Origin: Onchocerca lupi
Lineage: Eukaryota > Nematoda > Chromadorea > Rhabditida > Onchocercidae
Length of the DNA: 64,000 nucleotides
Direction of reading: 5' to 3'
Assembly (NCBI GenBank): GCA_028564675.1
Contig: JAOVVO010000422.1
Coordinates: 1 to 64,000, forward strand
Positions 1 through 10,870 of the stretch are shown here, one piece after another (the stretch's first letter is position 1; every line of letters begins with the position of its first letter). The notes beneath the pieces were generated by a model that worked only from the letters and a program-made list of their open reading frames with translations, ran no database searches and was not told the origin of the DNA. The position numbers and the translations under genes are program-made.

Positions 1-154
1 TATATATAATTCTAAAATATATATGTAAAATTCTGGATATAAATATTTTACATTGATATAATCAGCTAGTTTTATCTTCCATATTCATTTTAGACGAGAA
101 CATTGAAATAGATACATGGATAGTACTAGCTGATGGTATATGTATCTAACATAC

Positions 155-2886
155 CAATATAAAAATATATCCCTTAACATTTGAAATCAAACGTTTGCCA
201 TAATCGATCCATCCACAATATAAAGAAACATTAGATAAAAAGAGGAAAATGGAAGGTAAATAAATAATTGGATATAATTTCAAGTGTACCGCTAATGATC
301 CATATATTAAGGCTGCCAAACACCACTGAAAATATTTTCCTGAATTTCATTTTTAATGACCTTACAAGATCTTACTTACTACTTTATATAGTTCCACCTT
401 TTCAATAGTGGGTCTTTTTCTAACTGCCCTATTTAACAAGTGGAAAGCTGTACTCGGATTCCCCACTGTTCAGCAAATTTTAATCAGAAACATCAATATT
501 CACTGATATTGCGCTAAAAAAGGAATGATGACTTACTTATAGTGGCTCATTACAAACTAATTTTAAAAGAGTTTTTTTTATTTCTTCTCTTCATTGAATA
601 ATCCCCAACCCATTCCGAATCAGTAATTAACAACTATTAATAACTACAAGGATAGTAAAATATATGGACAGCAATTATCTGTCAGGCAGCTTGGAATCAT
701 GATCACTTTCGTTCCATTCCTTCACTTTTTATCCTTTGCTGTCCAACCCCAAAACTGCAACAACTGAGTTTATACGACAAAAAATAAAGCTGAGAATTGT
801 TTTAATTCTGTGAAAATGTCACCTGTTTTCGTGTAAGCAAGTATAAAGTACATAGAACAGCAGCACAAACAAGCACATCAGCATTACCTCTTGACGATAT
901 TATAGCTGTCAATGGATTTGCAAGCCAAAAAATCACAACACTTTTCCTCATCCTCGATTCATCTTCATTCTACAAAAACATTTATTAAAAAAACTATTTC
1001 AAGAGATAAAAGTTAAAATCGAAATATAAAAATTAAAATTGTTTCCAGGAATTGCCTCAGCACTGCTATGGCTAGATGGATACTACTCTAGTTCATGAAT
1101 CTAACAAACTATAAGATAAAATAAACAAATAAGAAAAACAAGAAATTCAAAGACAATGCTGAAACTAAGTGGTTTTCTTAAAAAAAAAAATTTGAAGACC
1201 TTGAAACGCTCAACAAACTACTAAAAAAAAAAAATTCTTCAATTTACTAACCTTGCGAATTGTACAACTGCATGCTGATAACTTGAAATACAAAAAACCA
1301 ACTGCTACATCTACGATACAAAATAAAATTTTTCCTGAAAATTTCACATACTATTTGATTTTTTTAGAATCCATTTGTTCAGCAGTATTCGCTTGCGTAA
1401 ATTATTTACCACTCTTTGTACGAGAAATATTAAAACTCATAAGTCCTAAATAATTGTGAACTTGATTTATTCACCTTACATTTCATAACTTTTCAACAAC
1501 TTCGATTCCATAAATAATGTACTGCAGGATACCTATTCGCGAGAGCCACAAAATCTTTCAGTGCTTTCGGTATACATCAATAAATATTGAAATGCAAAGT
1601 GAACTTAATAGCCCTTAACTTACATTATATTTCATGAAGGAATAGATGTCGCTGATTTCATGGAAACACTGAATTAATTACAATTCCTACACATTATAAA
1701 AAATAAAGATATAATACATTGAATTATTTATATCACTGTGATAAAAGACTAATCATTTTTCAAATAATCAAATATCACATGCGCATAATATTTTGATTCT
1801 CTTCATAGATTTTCAAATCAATGCTTAACTCTATAACTCATTGGGCCTTCAATACAGTGATTTTATTTTTATTCTATCTTAACTTTTTTAAGCATATTTT
1901 CGCCTTAAATTAATTGAATATTTACCAAAATCAGGCCATTTTAACACTGGCGTTAATAACCATGCTAGCAATGGAGTATAACGATATGTTGTCCGTTCAT
2001 ATGGTGATCGTCCATGATAAACGTACTCTGCTGCATCCGAATAAACTTTATAATCAATATCGGTGAAATGCACCTTGAAATTTTTAAAATTTGAAATTTC
2101 GTTTTCAACTATTTCTTAGAAAATTCAATACTATTGTCGTACAATGCTTTTCTGCTTCTATAGACTTTACCATAATCACTTAAAGAATTATCATTATACT
2201 ATTATCGGACAATAATTTCATTTAACCTCGTATCTGAGTTTTTTGTAGAAAAGACTTTTTTTAATTTACTTGAAATATAATAATGTCTAATTTTCGACAT
2301 GAGAAATCCCCACTTTCCCGCCATAAACCATATTTCTATCCTTAAACACAAAAATCCCTTCACTAAATGTTAATTATTAAATTTATAATGATCACCACTT
2401 TTTACTTCAGAAAGGATAACTTCTTCTTGCTACTCTGACCTCATTTCCCCTTCCCACTTTAATTTATAATTCAATGACTGACTCATAAACTCCTTTTATT
2501 TCAGTTCATACTATTTCAGATGATATTTAGATCCCTTCAAAGAGCAAGAAAGATTCATTCCATCCAACTCATTTTGAACTGTACGTTCATCTCATTTGAC
2601 TCATATCAAGAATCCATTTGATCTCATTTCGGACTATCAAAATTCATTTCATTTCATTTCAAGTCATACAAAAATCTATTTCACTTCATTATCATCAAAT
2701 CAAAGTCTCTATCAAAACATAAAATCTAACCTCAAATATATAATCATGTATACGCCCATAGCATACCAAAATCATACGACATAGAAAGGAAAGCAATAAA
2801 ATTTGTTCCCGTCTCCACATATTTTCCGGTCTTCTAATAAATTCCAATGTTTGTTTACCGGAATTTCTTTGCTTTTTGATTTTCAT
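155..2886 (-). CDS. PIGM: GPI mannosyltransferase 1 (PIG-M), N-terminal part, continues past left edge
   Basis: PIG-M is the ER multispanning enzyme that adds the first mannose to the GPI anchor, using dolichol-phosphate-mannose. Five exons are visible: 2886-2731, 2073-1926, 1334-1252, 969-823 and 325-155. All have GT-AG borders and phases agree at each junction. The protein reads a first transmembrane helix (SFLCRMILVCYG), the luminal TDIDY segment with the DxD motif important in this family, GRSPYERTTYRYTPLLAWLL, FGKILFCIVDVAVGFLY, LANPLTAIISSRGNADVLV and LAVHLKLYPIIYLPSIF, all in the family order. The first in-frame ATG after an upstream stop is at 2886-2884. The exon ending at 155 has a GTATGT donor, so the C-terminal half lies beyond the window. 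Introns are 81-657 bases except for one of 591 (1335-1925) and one of 497 (326-822). Identification is secure from memory of the human protein. Confidence 0.92.
2440..2720. repeat. degenerate TCATTT-type simple repeat in PIGM intron 1
   Basis: The first PIGM intron carries many imperfect copies of TCATTT/TCATTC, densest around 2620-2665 where they run nearly in tandem. They look like an old microsatellite that has decayed. No coding or RNA signal was seen in it. Confidence 0.6.
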
Positions 2887-4190
2887 CTCTTCCAACGAGA
2901 AATTCAGTTTGCATAATATACAGCCATCTCACATGTCTGAATTATCTAATAATTGAAAATCTCCAAAATTCTATGCAACTCAAGTCAAAACATTTGCAGT
3001 CGACATTTCCTTCCACTGTTTAATGTTTACCATCTACGCCGAAATAATCCAACAAAGTAACATTCAAGAAGCAAAACAAAATGATGTACAGATTGCAAAG
3101 AATCGCTTCGAGAATCCAATTATTACTTCAAGCAGTATGTAATTTATTTCTGTGTTAACAAGATTTGATTCGTTTTCGTAGCAGATTCACTATATCCGAG
3201 CCGATGGATGGTACTATGATGGTACTAGCAGATGTTACACAATGCTATGACCTGGCAGATACTACGCGATCCACAGAGAGTACCACAATGTTGGACAAGT
3301 AGCTGACTGTTTCGCTCAGAATCCATGAATGATTTATGTATGATATGAATTGAATGATAGGGAACGATGCGACAAATTTTGCATTCCATTAGAAAATAAT
3401 ATTGTTCAAATATTCAAATGTACTGGTGGCGCAAATGACTTTGTGTATTCAACAGAATAGATTTCTAGGTGAGAAGAAGGAGACTGGAAGAAGTCCAGCA
3501 AAACAATCACATTTGAAGAGCATGTACATGAAAAATTACATCTGAATAATTATCACCGACTTAATATTTAATCTCATTTCTTGTATTCTTCTTTTTCCGC
3601 TTTCTTCACACATTCTCGTTATTCACATGCCCAGTTATTTTTGTATTCAACATAATATTTGCACAATTTTAATAAGCTTAGGAATTCGAATATGAATAAT
3701 CTTCAAGAAATGGCTGATCAAATATGATGATAATAGAGATGGCAAATTACTTCAGAAGGAATGGCTAATTATTTATCTCAATAATATTTATCACTACTAT
3801 ATTCTCTTATCAATTGTTCACAGATCTGTATCTCAACGCCTACAAGCTGGAAATTTGCAATAGCTCTGCGAGAAATAAATTATAAATAGCGTACGTTGAT
3901 TAATTATTGTACTATGATATGATCTTATTCAACGAAACAGCTGACTCTTTTATTTAGATGGTTTATTATAGAATATCAAATATATAATAGGGATAATTAT
4001 TTTCAAAAAATGAAAAATAAAAAATAAATGCGACAAAATAGATATGTTTCTTTTTCTGAAATTTACGATTTAACGAATTGCTATGCAAATATCAGTAACA
4101 TTGTTTTTCTTCCTCTCTTCTTTTTGTTGTCATTGTTATAGAAGATGCGACTGTATAATCTTTATATAGCTTTGGTAATAGTTCTGGGTA
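2887..4190. other. intergenic, no gene recognised
   Basis: This is AT-rich sequence upstream of PIGM. A short direct repeat of GATGGTACT lies near 3207-3225. I see no open frame with nematode splice sites and no RNA gene. It presumably holds the PIGM promoter. Confidence 0.5.
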
Positions 4191-4548
4191 ATGGATACAT
4201 CTGAGGCGTTAGCTATGAGAACTTTAGATGATTTTTACAGGTCGGAAAAAATTCCTTTTTCGATTCATTTCTTTTTGCAAAAAACTCTTCGATATGTGAA
4301 AAATACTGTGCAGTCGGATTCAAGTATTTGAAAGTAAAGAAATTAAAATTTAAAGTTATTTTTTTGTTTCTGAATCTTTTCGGAATAATTTATATGATGA
4401 TGATTGGAAACGAACTAGAACATTAAAATGCAAAAATGAAGCAATGGAAACAGAAAATTTTGAAATCAACCGGAAAAAAATTTCAACAAAGTACGAACAT
4501 TTACGCACCATAATTGATGGAGGAAATAGCTGCAACCTTAGGTGGGAC
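4191..4548 (+). CDS. candidate small unrecognised gene or gene remnant
   Basis: Two adjoining protein-like frames are too short for an ordinary ORF scan. The first runs 4191-4331 from ATG (46 aa, begins MDTSEALAMRTLDDFYRSEK) and could splice at a GTATTT donor after 4323. The second, about 4383-4548, reads NNLYDDDWKRTRTLKCKNEA and further on ISTKYEHLRTIIDGGN before a stop. Both have mixed, protein-like composition rather than AT-rich low complexity. I could not find an acceptor that joins them well: no AG lies in the T-rich run just before the second frame, and the only phase-compatible acceptor (near 4440) has poor context. No family is recognised. It could be one two-exon gene, a decayed gene or chance. 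Confidence 0.3.
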
Positions 4549-5314
4549 TGAAGGATTACCAATCGTTTAATATCTGACCTAAAAGTTATCTCGTGTCAAT
4601 TTTTTAGTTCAATTTCTTAGCAAAGACTGTATATCATATTTTGTTATATACGACGTCTGAAGGGAAATATTACTTATTTTCTGAAATGCTTTTTAAGAAA
4701 ATTCCTTAAAAACAGCAAGCACTCATGGATATAGAGTTTCCGTTCATTGTATCTATCTCTGATTCTTCAAGTTAAAGTCATAACTGCAAGTTACTTTCCT
4801 ACTGTGTTCTGCACTTCGCACTTTTTATTCCAGTTTTGTATTTTTCATAATTTTGTCAGTTAAAAAAAAAGAAAAAAAAAACTAGACAAGAGTTAAGGCA
4901 GATGATAAAAGGAACAGAATGGATTGAACGATTGTATTTGGTGATTTCTCCGCTTCTACAGTCTTAAATGTAATCAAATATGTGAGTAGCGTGATAAAAT
5001 TATATGTCAATGAATTATTTAGCAACTTGATGATTAATCAGATATTGAATTGTTCAGCAAGTATATGATTTAATTATATGAGAAATATATGATCTGACAA
5101 ATAGAAAAGAATGAGGGTTTAATTGAAAGTTGCTTAAATCTTAGATCAGATTAGCGTCATAGTTGTAATTTGAAAATTAATCACTTCAATAAGTAATAGG
5201 CTTAATGTGCTGCTGTTACAGATTCGTTTAGAATTTCAGCTTCTATATCCAAATGAATAGGAATGTGAAAAGAGGTAAGATGGTTTAGTAATATTATGTT
5301 TAGACTATTAAAAT
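4549..5314. other. intergenic, nothing recognised
   Basis: This is AT-rich DNA with short poly-A runs near 4860-4880. No open frame, repeat family or RNA gene was recognised. Similarity to the DNA beyond the right duplication arm fades out here, which defines the outer breakpoint. Confidence 0.45.
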
Positions 5315-5849
5315 CTATGTTAACTATTTTTTATTCATCGGTTTAAAATCTTTGCAAAAGCAATCATATTTTCATCGATTACTGTGAAAGTTTTTAAAAA
5401 ATTAGGATTATACGACAGCCAAAAACTAGGAAATTTTTTTTATAAGATTTCTATTTATTGGTTGTTTGTATACGTATTCTATATGCTGCTAGTTACTGAT
5501 TTCTCTTGGGGTGCATTAAATTATCGAATCGATACCGCTAGATCCGTTTGATGACTTGGATATAACAGTATCGATTTGATGAAGTAGAACAGATAAATAA
5601 GTAAATCAAACATTATATTTTTTAGAAAAATCGAAACTGGATCTGTTGTAGCCCTATCAGAGATAAGTTATGATTGATAGTGGGAAAATTCTGAATTGTA
5701 CGGTTTTTCAATTTTTTAAACTTTGATTGGTAAAAGTTAGAAAAAAAAAAGAAAGAAGGAATTCAGAGTTTTATTACTCAGTTTGTTGTTTTTTGTTGAT
5801 CAACTTTATCAGTTCAGTAGTATTTTAGAAAGTCAGGGACGAGAACTGC

Positions 5850-7325
5850 GGGAAGGAAAAGAAAGAGGATTTCTGATTAAAAACTTATATATTTCATCTG
5901 GTGTTTTGTTTGAATAACAATAAGTAAATGATGACTTAAATTTTGCAAATAAAGTCAAATGACAGAAGCAAAGAAAGATAGGGAGCTATGGAACAATATT
6001 TATTTAATACAGGCTCATCAGATTTGCAAGAATGATAAAAAATAGAATTAAATTGAAATAATAGAAATGAAACTTCGTGTTAAAATAATTTTAGGAGGAT
6101 AGTTTGAATACTATTTATTTTTATTTAAATCTTGTATTTTTTTCTCAAAATTTACGAAGAAAATTACTGAAAATGCTAATAAGAATTTTTCTAAAGAGAA
6201 AGAGTGTTGCAACGGTTTTCACCGAGCATTGCGTCGAATAAATAATTGATTTCAGTAAAAGAGATATTTGGAATGGTTAGTATGCAGAGTAATGTGATTT
6301 CCTGAAGTGTCAGGAATATGTTATCGGCCCTAATTCGTTGAGTATTTGTCGAAAGTTATTCTTACATGACTGACTCTTAGAACCTATTTTACGATTCTAA
6401 TAGACTAAAAAGTTATTCGTAAAAGAACGAGCAAAGGTCGGATGAATGGTATGCTCACGGATGCAGAAATTATTTCAGCTAATCAGAGATTTGCTCATTT
6501 ATGAATGAAAGAAAATGAGGCATAGATGTTTTGGGAAGATAGAAAATGTTTAAAGCTGTTTGTTCAGGATGTGTTGATTTCTTTCAGATTTGGTAATTTA
6601 ATTTGCAAGTGATAATAATATGAGACCCTTTGACAAGTTGCAAGATATCATTTGCCAGAATATCCATCATAAACAAGGACCAAATATCGGTCAAAATTAA
6701 GACAAAAAAGAGAATGTTTAAAAGATAGCAGAAAAAAAATGGAGAAGATTGACAAAATATTTGAATCGAATATTTAAATTCAAGTTTTTATGTGGAATGA
6801 AGTTATTTGCAGATGTCTAGCTCTTTGTTCTGATTCTGAATTTTCTGAAATTTTTTTGTCATTTTTATTCATGGTAATATTTTTTGCTTAACATGAAAAC
6901 ATATAGATAAATATAAAAAATTTAGGTAAATTTATGCTGCAAAAAATGATTTTTAAAATTCGCCAAAAAATCATCACGATGAATAGCTAAAATGCTCGGC
7001 TTAGTTTGATGTAAATAATGTGATTTTGAAATACTTTACATCGTTTTAAAACTCGGTACGTTACAAAATGTACATTCGGAGTAATGTGAGGCCTTGTTCA
7101 CACTTACAATGATAGCTAAAAATCTATTGCAGGAGAATATCTTCTCAGCGATCATTTCAGATAATTTTAATTATTATGATATACCTGTACGTGTACAATA
7201 TATTTTTATAAAAATTGTTTTATGTCTCGAATAAATTATCAGAAGGTTTTCTATAGAAAATATAAATTATTCCTTATATATGAATATATATTGCAGACAG
7301 AAAAAATAAATCTCTCGCGATGTGA
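5850..7325. other. segment unique to left duplication arm
   Basis: Compared with the right arm, this stretch is either an insertion here or a deletion there. I see no terminal inverted repeats, target-site duplication or open frame that would identify a transposon. Composition resembles the surrounding intergenic DNA. Confidence 0.5.
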
Positions 7326-7558
7326 TCGAGTGCATTTGTGCGACTCTAAATGCATGTTTTCGATATTTATATGCCGTCAATATATCCGTAAATGTTTTAT
7401 ATTGGTAGTACGATGCTTAGTAGAATTTATTATTTTACTTGAACTTTAATCGTTGCGCACATTTTTTAAATGGATATTTTTTTAGCAGTGATTGGTGTTT
7501 AATATACATACTGTTTGGTAATAATGGCAAAATCTAAATTGAATAGTTGTCGAATTTT

Positions 7559-7560
7559 AG
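7559..7560 (+). promoter_or_regulatory. possible trans-splice acceptor of SEC61B paralogue
   Basis: GAATTTTAG ends 25 bases before the ATG at 7586. The equivalent position of the right copy is GAATTTCAG, 24 bases before its ATG. Conservation of this AG in both arms suggests a spliced-leader acceptor, but no leader sequence can be seen from genomic DNA. Confidence 0.4.
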
Positions 7561-7585
7561 TTATTTTGATTTGGAAAGTTCGAAT

Positions 7586-8019
7586 ATGCCTGATATAGGT
7601 CGTTATTCAGGACGTGTAGTACTACGAGCTGGTTTTGGAAGAGCAATAGTACGACAGAAACGTAGTGCTCCTTCTGCAGGTCAATTCTTAAATAACTTTT
7701 TCTAGTTCTTGCTTATTTCATTTCTCAAAATTTTAGTTAAATCATTTTGGAAGAAGTTGAACTTTTGGTCCGGTTCAAGCATCGTTACATGTTTTTCCAA
7801 TTTTTAATTCGTAGTTAATTGCTTGCTCTTTGAAATTATTTTATTTTAGGTTCCGGGCGTTCAGCACGTCGTGCAGCAAGAAGTTTATGGCATTTTTATA
7901 CAGAAGAAACAGCTCGCCTGGAAATTGGTCCAATCCCAGTGCTCGTCTTCAGTTTTATTTTCATAATTTCTGTTTTCATATTACACATCTGGAGCAAGTA
8001 TAACCGCTCACATCGCTGA
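7586..8019 (+). CDS. SEC61B: diverged Sec61 beta paralogue (87 aa)
   Basis: Sec61 beta is the small tail-anchored subunit of the ER protein-conducting channel. Exons 7586-7679 and 7850-8019 join in phase 1 at the same intron position as the right copy. The reading frame is intact: a Ser/Arg-rich cytosolic N-terminus of about 43 residues, then LWHFYTEE, then one transmembrane helix, VLVFSFIFIISVFILHIW, ending KYNRSHR. The family motif around the membrane entry, usually GLKIGPVPVLVMS, is RLEIGPIPVLVFS here. The Gly-rich linker before the Trp is also replaced by RRAARS. The intact frame, intact splice sites and conserved upstream AG argue against a simple dead copy. The altered core argues for relaxed or changed function. 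It lies in the left duplication arm, with the more conserved copy at 52.9-53.4 kb. Confidence 0.85.
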
Positions 8020-8929
8020 TGATTTATTCATATGAAATAACAAATTTAGTTATATTTTTGTTCATTAGGTAAGTTGTGGAGGATAAATGAATAAATGTAA
8101 AATGCTTTTCTGAAAAAAAGAAAAAAAAAATTTGATTTGGACCTTTTTTACAGTTCTCATCCTAAAACAGTCTCAGTTCTTCCTTATAGAAAGAAATTAG
8201 CAATGCGGAAAAAATAATTTATTTTATAATGAATTTAATCATATTACTTTAATTTTTAATATTATTTCATCATTTTTTTTTTTTTTAAATCTTCATGTTA
8301 AATTTATTTAATGTTTTAGATTCTTAACATTTCGGTGATTTATTTTGGAATTGTTAGCTAGATTTTTTTGTTTCGCGATTGTTTGATATTACTAATTTAT
8401 GATAATAATTTATACATTAACATGCCACTTACTCCTAGATGTGAGTGAAGTGAAGTTGTACTGAGAAATCAGTTAAATTGTTTTTCTTTTACTGGAAAAC
8501 AGCTTAAACTGACTGAGTAAATTTGGACAGATTTTTCTGAATTAGCGAAAATGTTGAAGTCTTTTTATCAAAGTAAATGTTATAAGTGAACAGAGTGGAT
8601 GACTTATACTTTTATTTTATTCAACATTTAGTATATCCCACAACGCCACTTCTGCTTTCCAAAAATGACCACTTGAAGCATACATCCAATGTCTGCGCTT
8701 CATTCAAACAAACAAGATGTTATATTCAGTGAAAGTTTGAGAACAGATTGAAGACGTTTCGTCGCACAATTTCTTTAATCATTCGCTTTTAGCGAATATA
8801 GTAGCTTCATTGCGTACATAATGAAAAAGTTAGTTAGCGAGTACGGCGATCCAAGTTTGATCTACTGCGAGATATTATTTGCCTTTTTTTTTTTAAAATA
8901 AAAAAAAAAAAAATCAAAAACCTTAATCT

Positions 8930-10450
8930 CCGAAAGTTACTTTCTGCAGAATGGACGTGGCCTTCAGTATACAACGCTTAGTGAACAAGTTCTTACCTAA
9001 AGTATTCCAATGTAACGTTCTGTTAAAATTTCAAAACAATAGATGAAAACTTTCGGAGATTTAAGATTCTGAACAAACTAACCTTTACGACTGTTAATAT
9101 CTTTTAATACCATACATAATTTTTTGCAGTAGCAATAGTTCAACAGTTTAATTGAGCAGTTTCGAATTCAACTTTAATTTCAGTCAAAAGTCAATCTCGA
9201 GAGCATTTCGGTGTGCTATCTATCTGCTTTAGTTCATTCAAATAAGCGTGGTTAATAGATTTAGTCCGCTCACTTACTTTTATTTGTCACAGATATGACA
9301 GGTAAAAAAAATTAGATATAGATAAACAAAAACAACGCGCCTATTCGAATGTAAAGTTGTGTCAAAATTTCAAATCAATAGGTAAGAACTTGAAATATTG
9401 TGTTAAAATGAACACTGAACATTTACGATAAAGAGGCATTCGAGATACGATCTAATATTAGAAGAAAAATTAGTCTAATATTAAAAAAGGTGACCCATAA
9501 ATTGCTTGAAGGAAACATTTCATTATAAACTACCATGTCTTCGACATTTCTGCGATGCAATCACATTCCCTTAAATCAAAAAGTGAACGAATTACATCTC
9601 TCACAAATCAAAAATAAACGAAATTACGTTCTGCTCTAAAATCCGTACCGTTTAAACCTTTTCGGGAATCCTCTTCTGATCTCCAATATGTCGACTTTTG
9701 AATAGTTGATCTCACTTTGTTTATCTGTTAATCGGAGCATTTTGGCGGGAAACACGTTTATTCTTGTTTTTGTTCCTTAATCAAAGTGTTTTACATGCTT
9801 GTCCTTATGGAGATATAACGTAAAAAAAAAAAAAAAAAAAAAAAAAAATCGAAATACGCGCTAAATGCAATGCTGTGTTAAAATTTGAAATTAATGGGTA
9901 AAAACATGAAACGTTATGTGAAAATGAACAATGAAATTTACGACAAAAAGTCAGTCTAAGACACTAATATTAGAAGTCAGAAGGGTAATCCATAATTTGC
10001 TTTTACGAAATATTTCATGATACACTATCATGACCTCGACATTTCTGCGACACAACTATATTTCCCACAAGTCAAAAAATTAACGAACTATATTCCTTCA
10101 TAAAGCAAAAAGCTTAAATTATGTACCTTATCTATCTGAAAACACCAGTCTGTTCGAATGCGATGTTTATGGAATTTTCAAATCAATCAATGAAGAATTT
10201 GAAACGTTGCAGGAAGTAACCGCCGTCAATGCAGAAAGTAAACGTGGTGAATAAATTCTGTCCACTCATGAAGACGTGGTGCAGGGCGAAGTCAAACAAT
10301 TCAGTCCGCTCATGAGGGTGTGGTGTAAGTGGAGTCAAAGAATTCAATCCACTCACTTAGTTTTAGTTGTCATGGACGTGATACGTGAAAAAAAGTAAAC
10401 ATGTTGAAAGCAATCGGTAGAGAACTTGAAACATTTTGTAAAGACAAACA
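8930..10450. repeat. old tandem and dispersed repeats, noncoding
   Basis: A unit of roughly 0.5 kb occurs about twice in direct order. The stretch 9366-9610 (TCAATAGGTAAGAACTTGAA, later CGACATTTCTGCGA) returns at about 9879-10110 with many substitutions. Shorter pieces of the same unit recur near 9015-9060, 10180-10215 and 10405-10440. Inside it, at about 10253-10362, a 43-46 base sub-unit with the core TCCRCTCATGA and GTGGTG is repeated nearly three times. No open frame is present. It may be the remains of a non-autonomous transposon or a small satellite. A poly-A run lies at 9822-9848. Confidence 0.6.
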
Positions 10451-10870
10451 AGGAGTATTTACATTTTTATTTACATAGATTATACAAAAAAATGACCACT
10501 GAAGCTGGAATAAATTTTATCTAATGCAATTTGATTCATTATTGAACTAAATGATAATGTGATACAATATTGAGAAGCGAACTGAAGTGGCAATAAGATA
10601 TACAACTGCTCAATAAATTTAAATATTTTTAAATTTGAATTGTAGCAATTGATGATGTTTTAGTAGTTATGAAACAGGAAAATATGACAAATTTTGAATT
10701 ACAGAGTTTTTGAATTATCCAAATTATTTAATGGAAAAATAACGCATAAAAGATAAGCTAAAACAGATCATTATACAATTATTGCTTTCTCGAATTTCGG
10801 ATTTTATATCGTGAAAAAAATGAGTTGACAAGTGATTAATTGAATAAGCGGCTAATTAACTCAAGATATT
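10451..10870. other. 3' intergenic DNA of the SLC12 gene
   Basis: This is AT-rich sequence immediately downstream of the stop codon of the minus-strand transporter gene. It contains no recognised gene and presumably includes its 3' untranslated region. Confidence 0.45.

Larger units (their letters stand above)
5315..8610 (+). repeat. left arm of inverted duplication carrying SEC61B
   Basis: This arm matches the reverse complement of about 52395-54190 by eye along most of its length. It covers the upstream DNA (5320-5845), the immediate 5' flank (7325-7585), both SEC61B exons and the intron, and the downstream DNA to about 8610. Non-coding parts are still clearly alignable with scattered substitutions and indels. 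A block of roughly 1.48 kb (about 5850-7325) is present here but absent from the right arm, where the flanks are joined across about 20 bases. The arms are in opposite orientation, about 44 kb apart. Confidence 0.88.

Noticed and set aside
2884..2895. Earlier TTG start for PIGM
   Set aside because: Nuclear genes start with ATG. The first in-frame ATG is at 2886, and no upstream in-frame ATG exists before the stop.
7222..7449. 75-codon plus-strand frame upstream of the SEC61B paralogue
   Set aside because: Its homologous DNA in the right arm is not open in the same frame, so it is part of the duplicated 5' flank and not a gene.
10253..10362. Possible CRISPR-like short repeats
   Set aside because: Two to three degenerate direct repeats without distinct spacers, in a eukaryotic intergenic region; they are an ordinary tandem repeat.
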